Source of the DNA: Antrodiella citrinella
Taxonomy: Eukaryota > Basidiomycota > Agaricomycetes > Polyporales > Steccherinaceae
NCBI GenBank assembly: GCA_004802725.1
Contig: SGPM01000003.1
Coordinates: 308,067 to 372,066 of the forward strand
DNA: 64,000 bases
Reading direction: 5' to 3'
Each line of letters starts with the position of its first letter. Within the stretch, counting starts at the first letter, position 1. The notes under the pieces were generated by a model. The model had not been told where the DNA came from and did no database searches. It worked only from the letters and a program-made list of their open reading frames with translations. Positions 44,061 through 54,678 of the stretch are shown here, piece by piece. A program made the position numbers and the translations under genes.

Positions 44061-46118
44061 ATTCCCCGAGCGATAGGATGTTAGGCGTGGCAGTGGCAGA
44101 AAGATGGCAAGACGATGTTGCTGAAACCAACTACAAGCGTAGAACGGTTAACAGCGCGTGCTGAACGTCTAAGACGGCGACGAATGGCGAAGAACAGGGT
44201 AAAGAACAAGTCCGATGCTTAGTGCCACAATTGGCAGACCTTATGTGACGAGCGCGTCGCGACTAATCACGCTGGTCACGACATGTGACATCACGGTCAA
44301 TCCCGGCTTCACTCGTTACTACTATGAGGAGACATCAACCGACCCGGTCGCTGCTCGTCGGATACGACAACGGTGGCGGCGACAACGACGAGGACCAGCG
44401 TCGCATTCTACTGGGCCAATTACCGCGTTACAACGTGTATGCGCTCATCCGAACCTGTTCAGGCTGGCTGCAGGATCTGCTATGAAGGGCACTGGGCTGG
44501 GGTCAGTAGCAGCATGCGCCACAACGGAAGAAGATACGCGAATATGGTCGTGCCAGGGATCAGGGCTGCACCTCCTCTTCCTCAACTCCTCCGGGGGGTT
44601 GGTGAAACACTCCCTCGCACGACTCGATTCGTCCTCGCGCTCACGACACCCTCGGAAATGCATCCAGAGCTGCATCTCAGTTCCGTGAGATCGTCGACCT
44701 CCGTGCATATTGCCGCTGAGATCAATGCGAGGTAAGCCGACTACTATCTATTAAATGCACAGTGGTGGATTGCCCTGCTCGATTCCTGTTCTTGCAGACA
44801 TATGCGTGGTCTGGACTCACGATCTCAGAAGTGACCGCTTTGCCACTTGCATCATTGAGGGTCCCAAGACTCACATTGCGACTACCTATTTATTCGTCTT
44901 GCCTCATTCCGGTGATCAATTTCCTTCGAGATCCACGTCCGCCGAGAAGTCGAAGGCGTAGATCGCCCTCAGCAAGATTGTCACAGGAGAGCCTCCAGCC
45001 TTTCTCAGGAAATCTCCCCTTCCAACGGAACTTCTTCACTTATGTGTCTGCACTCACAATGATGACAGCCATCCTGACGGGCTGTGTATCGTCCTATACG
45101 CGGGGTTGATTACCGGCCCTTCATCTCCCTTCATCTGATTCCAGGAGCCAACGAGTCCAGGCCAGTTTCTCTCTGGTCATATGCGGCATACACGCTGCAA
45201 GCCCAAAGCTTAGCTCTTTGCCCGCTGTCGCAGACGCAGTCAGATTCGCGGAGTGTCGACCAGCACGCATTGTCGGCAAATGATTTCTAGAATCAACTCG
45301 CAAAGATCCTCTGGCCGCCCAAAGGGCCAGGACCCTTTACTCTACACACAGGGGTACTTATGGTGAGAGCATTCCTGCCCTCTTCGGAAGGCCCGGCATA
45401 CCGTCGTGGTGTTTTGAGGGCACCACACCCGACATCGATGACTTATTTCTTACTGCAGAATCCCGTACTCGCATATTGAGAAGGCGCCTGGTTTGTAACT
45501 TATCGAGGCTGAGTGCACGCACATAGGCCCGGCTTTCTCACCACAGCCTCAATACTGGTGACTCCAGTGATACTATCGCGCGCACAACACACCTGCATGA
45601 TCTTGGTAGGTGCGAAGACGGTCCATCAACCAGACAGTTGGCACGCGACTAACCCCGCCGGGATGTCCTTCCGAGGGTTCAAAAGGACGCCAGCATCATA
45701 TTCATACTCACCGACTACCTGCGTTGATAGTTTTCAAGGGCATGTGCGTATTGCCCCATCCCTGCCAACTCTTCTTTCATATTCTCAACTGGATTCCATG
45801 ACTAAAGCATGCAAATTCATGTGGTGCTGCTGTTGCCACCCTTTGCGTGCGCACAATGACAGGGGATCTGCAGGTATCACTTAATCTACCACATGTAGGG
45901 TGTTCACATCTGGGCCAAATACTTTTGCCTCATTGTACCCACTGGTTCAAAGGGATAAAATGGCTGAAGGTGTTCGGACTCAACATCATTGCTCAAACTT
46001 GACGTTCTGTGGCACACGCCAACTGTATCTCTATCATCCATTCTAATTCTATAGCCAACTTCGAGTGCGTTTCCAAGTCGTCCGTTACACTTTCGTTCAC
46101 TGACATGCTATCAGGACC
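44061..46118. other. gene-poor 2-kb interval
   Basis: No gene is supported in this stretch, the longest empty one in the window. Several open frames of 60-157 codons occur on the plus strand (for example 44215-44688 and 44762-45109), and plausible splice pairs exist (such as 44734/44805), but no frame carries a family motif and stops interrupt every attempt to extend them. It includes the NUP160 promoter. The sequence may be a decayed gene or simply non-coding. Confidence 0.5.
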
Positions 46119-46655
46119 ATGGACCGCATGATTTCTTACGATGCGATTGTCTTTCCCAGCGACGACCGACCTCCCCACATTGTCCCCCTTATGACCAGCC
46201 CGCTCGCGGTCGCATTTCCTAACCCTGCTGAGCCATACCGATGCGGGCGGATGCCCCACCCGGAAGTTTACATGGACTACATCGCCGAGGGTCTGGGACC
46301 ACAGTCATGGCACTACCAGGTATGTACTTTTGACCCACACCCGGCCCTGCTTTTTCCGGAATGCTGACATCTAACCGAGCAGGTCGTGGACAAACTTGAC
46401 GGCATGAGCAAGAAATTTNCAACTCCCTACATCCTGTTCTTCCCCACCGTCTCGCGTGACGCGATGCCTTTCCCGACCAACAAGTGCATTCGCGAAATGC
46501 AAGGCACCTTCTACAGGGAGTCAGCGGCGTGGCGAGGGAACATCATTGTCGCGAAGTACGCTGACGCGAACTACTCCGCGATGACGGAGGCATCCATGGC
46601 AGATTTCCCGATTCTCAAGAACTATCTATCAACACGACCTGCTCCCGCTCTGTAA
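46119..46655 (+). CDS. Basidiomycete orphan-family protein, 157 aa
   Basis: Two exons, 46119-46319 and 46383-46655, joined in phase, give 157 residues. Features: a start MDRMISYDAIVFPSDDRPPHIVPLM, then HPEVYMDYIAEGLGPQSW, DKLDGMSKKF, PYILFFPTVSRDAMPFP, AWRGNIIVAKYAD and a C-terminal MADFPILKNYL. Proteins with this layout recur in Agaricomycete genomes, often as several paralogues, and have no assigned domain or role. No signal peptide or membrane segment is seen. An unresolved base (N) at 46419 lies in the codon after KKF, giving Ser, Pro, Thr or Ala. The gene sits alone in a gene-poor interval, which fits a lineage-restricted family. Confidence 0.75.
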
Positions 46656-47242
46656 TAGGTAAATTTATGCTCATTCCGGCTGTAGGTCCTTATGTTGACT
46701 CATAGATTACTTCACAGTTTCGTCTCCGCGCTGTCTGCAAAGCCCGCTTCCGTCTCATGCTCGCGCCGAGCATAATTTGTGATCTTAGCACGCTGCTCCC
46801 CATATCTCCTTCAAGTGCCCGGTTCTCCGCGCACAAGAGGTCCCATTCATTTCCGCGTATTCTAGTGCAGCCGTGTAATCGAGGACAGTTTCATAATAAT
46901 ATTCACTATGGTGGCGGGTGTCTGTGACATGCGTCCCCACTTCATTCTCCACAATGCTATGGCAGTGTGATGGAAATGTGCACAGAACTGCATGGCCGAT
47001 GTGCATGATCACCGCCAGGTGTCACTGATAATACATTCATTTGTACAGATGGTACTGCGTATTTCGATATACAATTGATTGGTACTTCTCGTTCTATCCT
47101 ATACCAGTATTCGCAACACCTATAGCGCAAGGAGCCAACAACCAGAACATGTCACTGTTACAACATAGAAATAAGAACCGGTAGACAGGTAGCGTATGAT
47201 AGTGGTGGATGTCGAAGAGTCAGGTTCTAGATAGATATTAGG
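46656..47242. other. convergent 3' intergenic region
   Basis: The 587 bases between the orphan-family gene and the hexokinase gene hold only short frames and A/T-rich sequence near 47030-47170. Nothing is supported. Confidence 0.5.
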
Positions 47243-49600
47243 TTACAGCCCGTGTTTGGTCGCCTGCAAAGCTCCCAGAGCAGCTGCGACAACAATGAGA
47301 AACTTCTCTTCAAATGGTAGAACGAGCAGACTCACCACCGACACCGCTTCCATCCTTGGCCATCCCTAGTTCGATTCGCTTCTCTATTTCCTCCCCGATG
47401 AGCGTACGAACAGATTGTCGCAGACGGGCGTTGAAGTTTGGATAGTGCTCTATCAGACTTTGGGGGAGAAGATGAGCGCTCTACATCCTCGCCAACCGTC
47501 CAAACAAGCAATAGCCTTACCTGCCATCAACACCGATCACGAATCTCCCTTCTTTGGGCACGTATCCTCCACCGAGCTTCGCATTCCCTGTCTGGATCAT
47601 GATAGCAGCGACCGCGCTTCCACTCAGCGCTGCTGCACGATTGGCAACCAGTGACGCAGCCCAGCGGACGACTGCAGCATCTCGCAAAGAGACATCTGCT
47701 GCATCCATTGAAAGCCGTTGAATGATGATAGATCGGATACGTTCCAGTCGTGCTTGATCACTCGGAGACAGCTCCTCGACGGCGGTGAAGTGAGCTGTAG
47801 AGTAATATTAATGACACGATCTCATGCAATGAGATCGCAACTCACTATGTGAACCGTTGATTTTTGTCTTGTTTTCCGGAGCCTCTAGAGTGTTCAAAGG
47901 GCTAGCACCATCTACACCATCGTCTTGATCCGACATCGAAGCCCTTCCGTTCTCCCAAGCCTCTTCGACCTCGCTCATCACAGCAGTATCCAACCCATAG
48001 TGCTGGTTGAGTTCACGGCTGGCTCGTCCATTGAACAAGAGAGGATGCGGAGCAGCATCGACGAGTGAAAGAAGGATATTGCGTGTGAGCTCGCCGAGAT
48101 ACATGCCCGAAATAAATTTCTCGAATGCTTGGAGGCGGGGATTGATGGATTCACGGTCAAGTTTGTTATCGAATGGTGTGGTCGGAAGAGTAGTGCGCTA
48201 ATTGAGAGTAACCTTAGTCAAGGAGAGCCAACAAAGACTAGCGCACATACAGTGTTATTGAATGCACCCCATTCACAATTGACCACCATGCTTCCTCCGA
48301 GTTTACGAGCTACGGAATCACCCAGCTTTGTAATGTTCTCTACTTTTTCCAGGTATGCGCCGTTCGTGCCCGTCCCGAAGATTGCACCTGCACATCATAC
48401 GGTCAGAAAAGGCGCCAGAAAATGATAGAGACCGCACCTAACAAGCAATCGCCAGCACTGTATGCACGAGAGAGCAAGGCTCCCACAGTCTGAAACGAAA
48501 CTTAGATGAGCTGTGCCTTTAGGCAAACATGATATCACGTACGTCATTGACGAGTGCAACACATCGGACATGCAAATGTTTCCGGTCGAAAGCATCCTGC
48601 AGCAGCTTCACTACATCATGTCCCACAGCATTCTTCGCGGAGAAGCCCTTCGTCCATGTGAGAATCTTCCCTTCGTTGAGCGCTGTTTGTTCCACAGGGA
48701 AGCTGAAGGTAAGACCCAGCGGGATCGCGCGACTTGAATCGGAATCAAGGTAGTCAAGGGAGGAGCTGCTAGCAAACGGATCCGCAGGTGCAGTGGGTGA
48801 AGACACATTCTCCGTGAGAAACGCATCGACGGAGTCAGCGAGATAGTCTGTGCAGATACCTCAGCACCCATTCACTATCAGGGATACATTGACTGCTCAC
48901 CGAAAAGTGCAGTTGCCTCTCCGGTCTTGAGTGCTTCAGAAACTCGATATTTCTGCTGTCGTAGAGAGAAATCGTGGTCACCCGTCAGGTTCACTTCGCA
49001 TACTCGGCTAGATCGTAGTATATGAAATGGCTCTATGGAGAGGATGAAGATCGAGATTTACTGACAGGTTTGTCCCCCCTAGATCTAATGCCAGGAATGT
49101 GCTGAAGAACGTAGTCATCAATTAGTATCATATCCTGCGGCTAAATTGTAACAGTGAGGCATCGGAGAGGATCTCCTTTTTCATATCCTCAACAAGTCGA
49201 AATCGCCGTGCGATACACACGATGAATGGAGCGATAGGCACAGTTGAGACAGAACACAGAATCAGAACTGATGGCGCAAAGAGACCTGGTTTGCAGAGGG
49301 GGAACGAGATACGGCGCGTAGCGGAAGTACGTACCCAGTTTCGGAGCCATTTGGTACGCCTGTGACATAGGTAGGACTACAGAGCCACGATTAGTAGAAC
49401 GAAAGAAGGTAAGAGACACACACTCACATCATCGCCATTGGATGGTTATACTCCCCCAAACCAACGCGAAAATCCTCGACAAATTGTTGGGTGATCTTGT
49501 GGAGAGCATCGCCGGATAGGTGGAACTGTTCCTCGATGGCATCGAGGATATGGGTCTCAGTGTCTTTGGTGGAGGCCAAGAGGGCAGATGTCGGTGCCAT
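47243..49600 (-). CDS. Hexokinase/glucokinase family sugar kinase
   Basis: Eleven exons: 49600-49428, 49376-49335, 49101-49066, 49007-48901, 48847-48543, 48489-48438, 48387-48251, 48197-47846, 47794-47521, 47457-47336 and 47283-47243; 546 residues. Hexokinase signatures are MIPTYVTGVPNGSETG, the phosphate-1 loop LALDLGGTNLRV, the sugar-binding LGLTFSFP and WTKGF, LVNDTVGALLSR (catalytic Asp), IFGTGTNGAY and a GVDGSLIEHYP adenosine motif. It phosphorylates glucose and probably other hexoses in the cytosol. The protein is somewhat longer than yeast hexokinases (about 485) because of a Ser-rich insert before the sugar loop and an acidic insert near residue 390. Whether it is a hexokinase or glucokinase is not decidable by eye. 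Intron 49102-49334 is 233 nt, the longest I placed. Divergent from ATP7. Confidence 0.94.
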
Positions 49601-50156
49601 CTGAGCGGGGGATGCTGATCAGGAAGAAAGGAGTGAAAGAGAGGAGGAAGGGCTTGAAAGAGAGCAATGGGGACTGTGCCAGGGCCTTATGACATCGTGC
49701 ACACGTGATTTCAGAACCATCTGCAGTGGCCGCCTCCGGATCGCGTTCGCTACAGGCTCAGCCTACAGCTGCGTCTCAGGAATGGGATTTCACAGACAGC
49801 CCTGACGGGGAATCCAATCCTCTCATAATCCCCCCTCTTTCTCCGATATCTCTGCTAATGATTACTGTTCTCGGCTCGGTATCCCCACCTCTTTGGAAAA
49901 CACGGAGGACGGGAATTCTTGCGACAGAAATCCGGATTGTGTAACTCGCCTGCAGTAGACCCCCAGTCCCATGAAACATTTGTTACCTTGACCTTAAGCT
50001 TGACCGGTAAGCTTGACCATCGATGGCCACACGCCGAGTTCAAATGCTTACATAATCTTCTCTGAGCTCTCGGTACAAGCCGGCTCGTGCCCGCGTTCAC
50101 CACTCCCGTCACCACCGAAAACATTCGACCACCTCACGTTGTATTTGAACTTCATT
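49601..50156. other. divergent intergenic region
   Basis: This holds the promoters of hexokinase and ATP7. No TATA box is clear on either strand. A spliced ATP7 leader probably lies at its right end. Confidence 0.45.
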
Positions 50157-50213
50157 GTCAGTACATCCTTACTTGGTGTATCTGTATCTGTATTCTTATT
50201 CTTATTCTTCTAG
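50157..50213 (+). other. Probable 5'-UTR intron of ATP7
   Basis: GTCAGT at 50157 and a pyrimidine-rich tract ending TCTAG at 50213 lie directly before the ATP7 ATG. The 57-nt length matches the other introns. It is inferred from sequence only; the ATG starts immediately after the acceptor. Confidence 0.6.
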
Positions 50214-51023
50214 ATGGCCTCCAAAGCAGCGGCTGCAGCAGTTGTGAGTAACGAGTATTCTTTGGGGCGGCGTCCACCTCATCATTTTCTTCTCGGTATA
50301 CAGGACTTCACGAGGATCTACTCCTCCCTTGGCTTGGGCAAAGGTGAGCAACAATGCATTGTGACGGCCGTGAAATTATATGGTTCTTATAACACGTCGC
50401 GTTCACAGAGACTGTTGCGGCTCTCCAGGCCTTCCGCAAGCGCCATATGGATGCCCAGCGCATCCAGTCCACATTGGCTGCTCAACCCACCACCGTCGAC
50501 CTGGAACACTATCGTTCAGTGCTTAAGAACAAAGCTGTCGTTGACGAAGCCGAGAAGCTCTTCAAGGAGTTCAAGCCCGTAACGTACGATGTCGGCGCAC
50601 ACATTAAGGCTATTGAGACGTTCGAAACGAAGGCGGTAAGTCCCTCTTACCTTTCAGTTTGAGAGCGACCCATTGAACCGTTGGATAGGTTGCAAATGCG
50701 CAAGAGACCGCAGATAAGATTGACGTTGAGTTGAAAGATCTGCATGCCACTCTGGCCAACATCGAGGAGGCACGACCATTCGAGGACCTCACTGTATGTT
50801 TCGAATTTTTATCTGATTCAAGAACGCCTCTGAATGTATTGTATCAGGTTGACGATGTCGGCAATGCCCACCCCCGCATCACGGAAGCAGTTGAGACAAT
50901 GATGAAGAAGGGCAAATGGACAGTTCCTGGTCTGTACAACCTACTGCGTTTCTTCGGTCGTACGTATCCTGACTTCTGTATACAGGTTACAGGGAGAAGT
51001 TCGGCGATCTCTCACTCATGTAG
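50214..51023 (+). CDS. ATP7: Mitochondrial F1Fo-ATP synthase subunit d
   Basis: Six exons: 50214-50243, 50304-50343, 50409-50635, 50689-50793, 50848-50929 and 50986-51023; 173 residues, as in yeast (174). Family features: FTRIYSSLGLGKETVAAL, FRKRHMDAQRI, KPVTYDVGAHIKAIETFE, ARPFEDLTVDDV and the closing GYREKFGDLSLM. Subunit d is part of the peripheral stalk of ATP synthase in the inner membrane. Like yeast Atp7 it has no obvious cleavable presequence; the start exon encodes only MASKAAAAAV. The gene has an intron right after the tenth codon. Convergent with calcineurin B. Confidence 0.95.
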
Positions 51024-51370
51024 ATTGTCGTTTGCAACTTGTCGTAGACTACAGACCCCTTTGCAGCATTCATGGGTCAACGTTGTTGAGCAAATTCATG
51101 TGAGGTTCGGCTTAATCGCGTCCCGCTGCGTGTCAAGGCCTGGGATAACAAGTACAGTGTGATCCAGTGATACATGAATTATCTACTTCCGCGACAAACA
51201 GCTGTAGCAATAGAAGGGCGTGAGACGAACATCAGACATAACTTACTGAGACAGCCGTGGTGGCTGCAAAGGTCGTGCTATAGTGGATTTGCAGCGACAC
51301 ACGATATGCGAGCTGAGGATGTGCCCTAAGGGTATATATGTGATGGTGAGTGTGGGTCCTGCTGGGCTGA
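51024..51370. other. convergent 3' intergenic region
   Basis: The 347 bases between ATP7 and the calcineurin B gene contain no supported gene or repeat. Confidence 0.5.
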
Positions 51371-52225
51371 TCAGAAGACTTCATCGATTGTCATTGTTCT
51401 GACAATATCCTGTGGAAGCAAGGTCAGTGAACAGGTACTTAATATATAATTGAAGTCGTGTACCGTCTGCGCCACCATGATTTGGAACTCCTCGAAACTG
51501 AGCTTTCCGTCTCCATCTTTATCAGCCTCCATGATCGTCTTGTCCACAATCTGCTGCAGCTGGCCATCCTTCAAGTTGTTCCCCACCATCATCTTCAGAA
51601 CCAAGAACAGTTCGCCATTCGAGATGAACCCATCTCTGTCCATGTCGTATACCTTGAATGCGACTGTTTTCAAGATGTCAGAAATGTGAATTATCCGTGC
51701 ACAAAAGCTCGCTCACATCGTAGCTTCTCTTCTGGATCCCCACGGCTACTGAATGCACTCAATCCTCCTACAAACTCCTGGAAATCGACAGTGCCTCCAC
51801 CACTGTTCAAAGTTCCAATCTAAGCACGGGATATGACACCAAACAATGGATTACGCACTCGTCGTCGAAAATCGCAATCAGTCGCGATGCTAGAGGGTTG
51901 TTCGCAATGGCAGGTATTTGCAAGAATTCTTCTCGGTCTATCGAGCCTGATCCGTCACTGCGATGCGGTTAAGCAAAGCGAAGATTCGATGTGTCCGGAG
52001 CCCATACCTGTCAAGCTTCATGAACCGTTTCTTCAGCCGCTCCAACTCCTGAGAATTGACTGAAAGAAGGCCCTTCAGTCCATCGTATATAAAGCTGGAA
52101 GGGAGACCACAAACAGTTGGAGCGTTTCTCCATATCCTCCATGAACTGGGATGCTGTGAAGAGAGCACTTGTCAGGTCGCATGTGATCACCAAGACGAGA
52201 GCGTGTACGGACGTGATTGCCCCAT
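51371..52225 (-). CDS. CNB1: Calcineurin regulatory subunit B
   Basis: Seven exons: 52225-52213, 52153-52115, 52059-52008, 51957-51859, 51802-51717, 51663-51464 and 51409-51371; 175 residues, the family's normal length. The N-terminus MGQSPS carries the N-myristoylation glycine. Four EF-hands follow, with loops starting [39 protein letters not shown] and [13 protein letters not shown], all with acidic calcium ligands in place. Cnb1 binds calcineurin A and activates the calcium/calmodulin phosphatase, needed for stress survival and, in pathogenic basidiomycetes, virulence. The 13-base first exon encodes MGQS and one base; the acceptor at 52059/52060 was chosen to restore the [15 protein letters not shown] block. 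Divergent from MSS1, 280 bases apart. Confidence 0.95.
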
Positions 52226-52505
52226 GATAAGCTATGGGATGCTATGAGAAAGACAAAGTCGTGTGTTGTAGTTGTTGGCCACAGAGATTTCAGCGGACGA
52301 GATGAGAGCAAGAGGCGGGGCAATAATAACACGAGGTCCAAATGTCTAAGCATCGCTGCAGACGCCTGAGTTTGACTTTCTTGCCAAGTTCCTTGCAAGT
52401 TCCAACTTCACGACTACTTGACTCTACTATCCGACTGAAATGGACTCGGAAGAAAATCTGCTATAATATCTTGCAAGTCTCGTTTACCTGCGTTTTGTAG
52501 AAGAA

Positions 52506-54517
52506 ATGCTCGGACGGATGAGATACATATTTCGTTCAAGTTTTCGGACATGTCTCCTGCTCCCCCACACACCTCGGAAGCTCGGGCATAGCCATAGCAT
52601 CCTTTCAAGACCATTGACCACAAGTCGCGTTGCATCGACAATTCTGCATGTCTTAGATACACCCCGTGCACAAGAGGAGCTCGTCCCGTCAGACGCACAG
52701 CGTCGCACGATATATGCGTTGTCCACGCCTCCAGGAAAGGGTGGCATTGCAGTTGTTCGACTCTCCGGTCCGGAAGTCTTGGAGGCATGGCACAAGCTGG
52801 TCAGACTATCAGATGGTGTGGTGCGTGCACCTTCGCCGTGGAAGTTTCATCGCTGCCAAATTATACACCCCCGGACACGACAACCCATTGACGATGGGCT
52901 TGCTGTGTACTTCCGAGGTGAGTCTCAGTTCTTCACTCGTCGTGTTTCCTCGTGTTGAGTATCTTCCCAGGTCCTAAATCATTCACAGGCGAGGATGTCT
53001 TGGAGCTTCATGTTCATTCCGGCAGGGCAGTAGTCGCAGCCGTTCTGCAAGCTTTGTCCAGTCTTCCCTTCTGCAGGCTCGCGATGCCGGGCGAATTCAC
53101 GCGACGCGCGTTCGCTGTGGGTCGACTTGATCTTACGCAAGTGGAAGGTCTCAACGACCTCATCAACGCTGATACAGAAAGCCAGCGGAAGCTTGCTTTA
53201 CGTGCGACAACGGTAGAGTGCTCTTCCTTACCAATCAAAGTGGTCTGTACTCATCTATGCATAGGGATCATTGAGGTCTTGGCTTGAGGATCTCAGGCGA
53301 TCCATGATCTCGTCTCTCGGATTGGTGGAAGCCCTCATCGACTTCGAACAGGAAGACATCGAGGATGGGGTGCTTGACCAAGGTAAGAGTACCTTACGTT
53401 ATACTTCATTCTAACATGCTGAATTGTTGACACAAGCTTGACCTTGATTTCAGCTCGAATCCGAGTCTCTCGCATACGTCGCACTATACAAGATCAACTC
53501 ACAGACTCCCATAGAGGCGAGATCATCCGCTCCGGTGTACGACTTGCTATCTATGGTCCCCCAAATGCAGGCAAAAGCAGTCTATTCAATATTTTAGGTA
53601 TGTCAGGATATTTTACTGTCCGAGAATCTCATAAAATGTAAGATGTCTTTTATGTAGCACAACGGGAAGCAGCTATCGTGACTGACGTTCCTGGAACAAC
53701 GCGCGACATACTTGAGGTGTCACTCGACCTGGGAGGGCTTCCAGTTGTCATCGCCGATACGGCTGGACTTCGTGAAACTAACGACCTCGTGGAGAAGATT
53801 GGTGTTACACGGGCTACAGACAAGTAAGGTATCCTCCTATCCTAGATCCTTAGAGAACTCACGTATGTTCTTCAGGGTTGCTGCTGCTGACATATCGCTT
53901 TGCGTGCTTCCCCTACCTGATCTACTTCAAGCTCTCTCTCTTGGCATCCCTGGAATCTCGCCTGCTCTTTCATCCATGATATTGAAGGAACGGTCATATG
54001 TTCTCCTGAATAAAGCGGATCTCATTACACCTGCCTCTGGCACTGATTTGACCGTGCTTCTGGATTCCTTGCATGTACCCAAAGCATGGATAGTGAGCCT
54101 GACGACCGGAGACGGCGTCAAAGAGTTCTTGAACGGTCTTGGTGAGACTCTGCGTGAAAGGTACATCATCTGCCAACCAATTTTGGATTTTTACTGACGA
54201 TCTGGAAGATACGGCGTCGCACAGAACGATGCGCAGGATGTCCCTTTGATTGCCAATGCGCGGCACCGTGCACATCTTGAGGCATCAGTTCGCTTTCTGG
54301 ATGCTTTCCTTGCTACTCGTACGTCCTGTTCTAAGATACATCTGATCCCCAAATAACCGTTTGCTATGTCTGTTCTCTCGTCATAGCGGATGAGGAAGTG
54401 GTGCTGGCTGCTGAAGAACTTCGCTACGCAGCGCAAGCGGTGGGTATGATCTCGGGACGTATAGACGTAGAGGACATCCTGGATGTTGTATTTAGAGACT
54501 TCTGCATTGGAAAATGA
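52506..54517 (+). CDS. MSS1: Mitochondrial tRNA-modification GTPase (MnmE/TrmE)
   Basis: Eight exons: 52506-52917, 52971-53212, 53265-53382, 53454-53597, 53658-53823, 53876-54160, 54209-54318 and 54387-54517; 535 residues. The N-terminus is rich in Arg/Ser and Leu and fits a mitochondrial presequence. The TrmE N-domain follows ([56 protein letters not shown]), then a G domain with [12 protein letters not shown] (G1), [15 protein letters not shown] (G3) and NKAD (G4), and the C-terminal CxGK motif (FCIGK) holding the catalytic cysteine. With Mto1 it makes the 5-carboxymethylaminomethyl modification at wobble uridine of mitochondrial tRNAs. The start is the first ATG; a downstream Met would drop the presequence. 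Confidence 0.96.
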
Positions 54518-54678
54518 ATATGCAATCTGCAAGGACTTGAGTCACCTTCCTGTGGAAGTGACAAGATGTTGACGTACTAATCTTATCTTATCACGGACAC
54601 TACAACGGCACTCACTGCCGCCGCCAGAGCTCGAGTCTCCCTCTCAGCTACTATCCTTATACTACATGAATCTGAAGG

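Noticed and set aside
43681..44130. Upstream alternative start of NUP160
   Set aside because: It is in a different frame from the propeller exon and needs no intron that I can find; the ATG at 44060 fits.
44215..44688. 157-codon plus-strand ORF in the gene-poor interval
   Set aside because: Reads as Arg/Ser-rich low complexity with no motif; three overlapping frames look equally open.
49102..49334. Intronic snoRNA in the hexokinase intron
   Set aside because: A TGATGA-like box is near the 3' end and a CTGA lies before it, the wrong order for a box C/D RNA.
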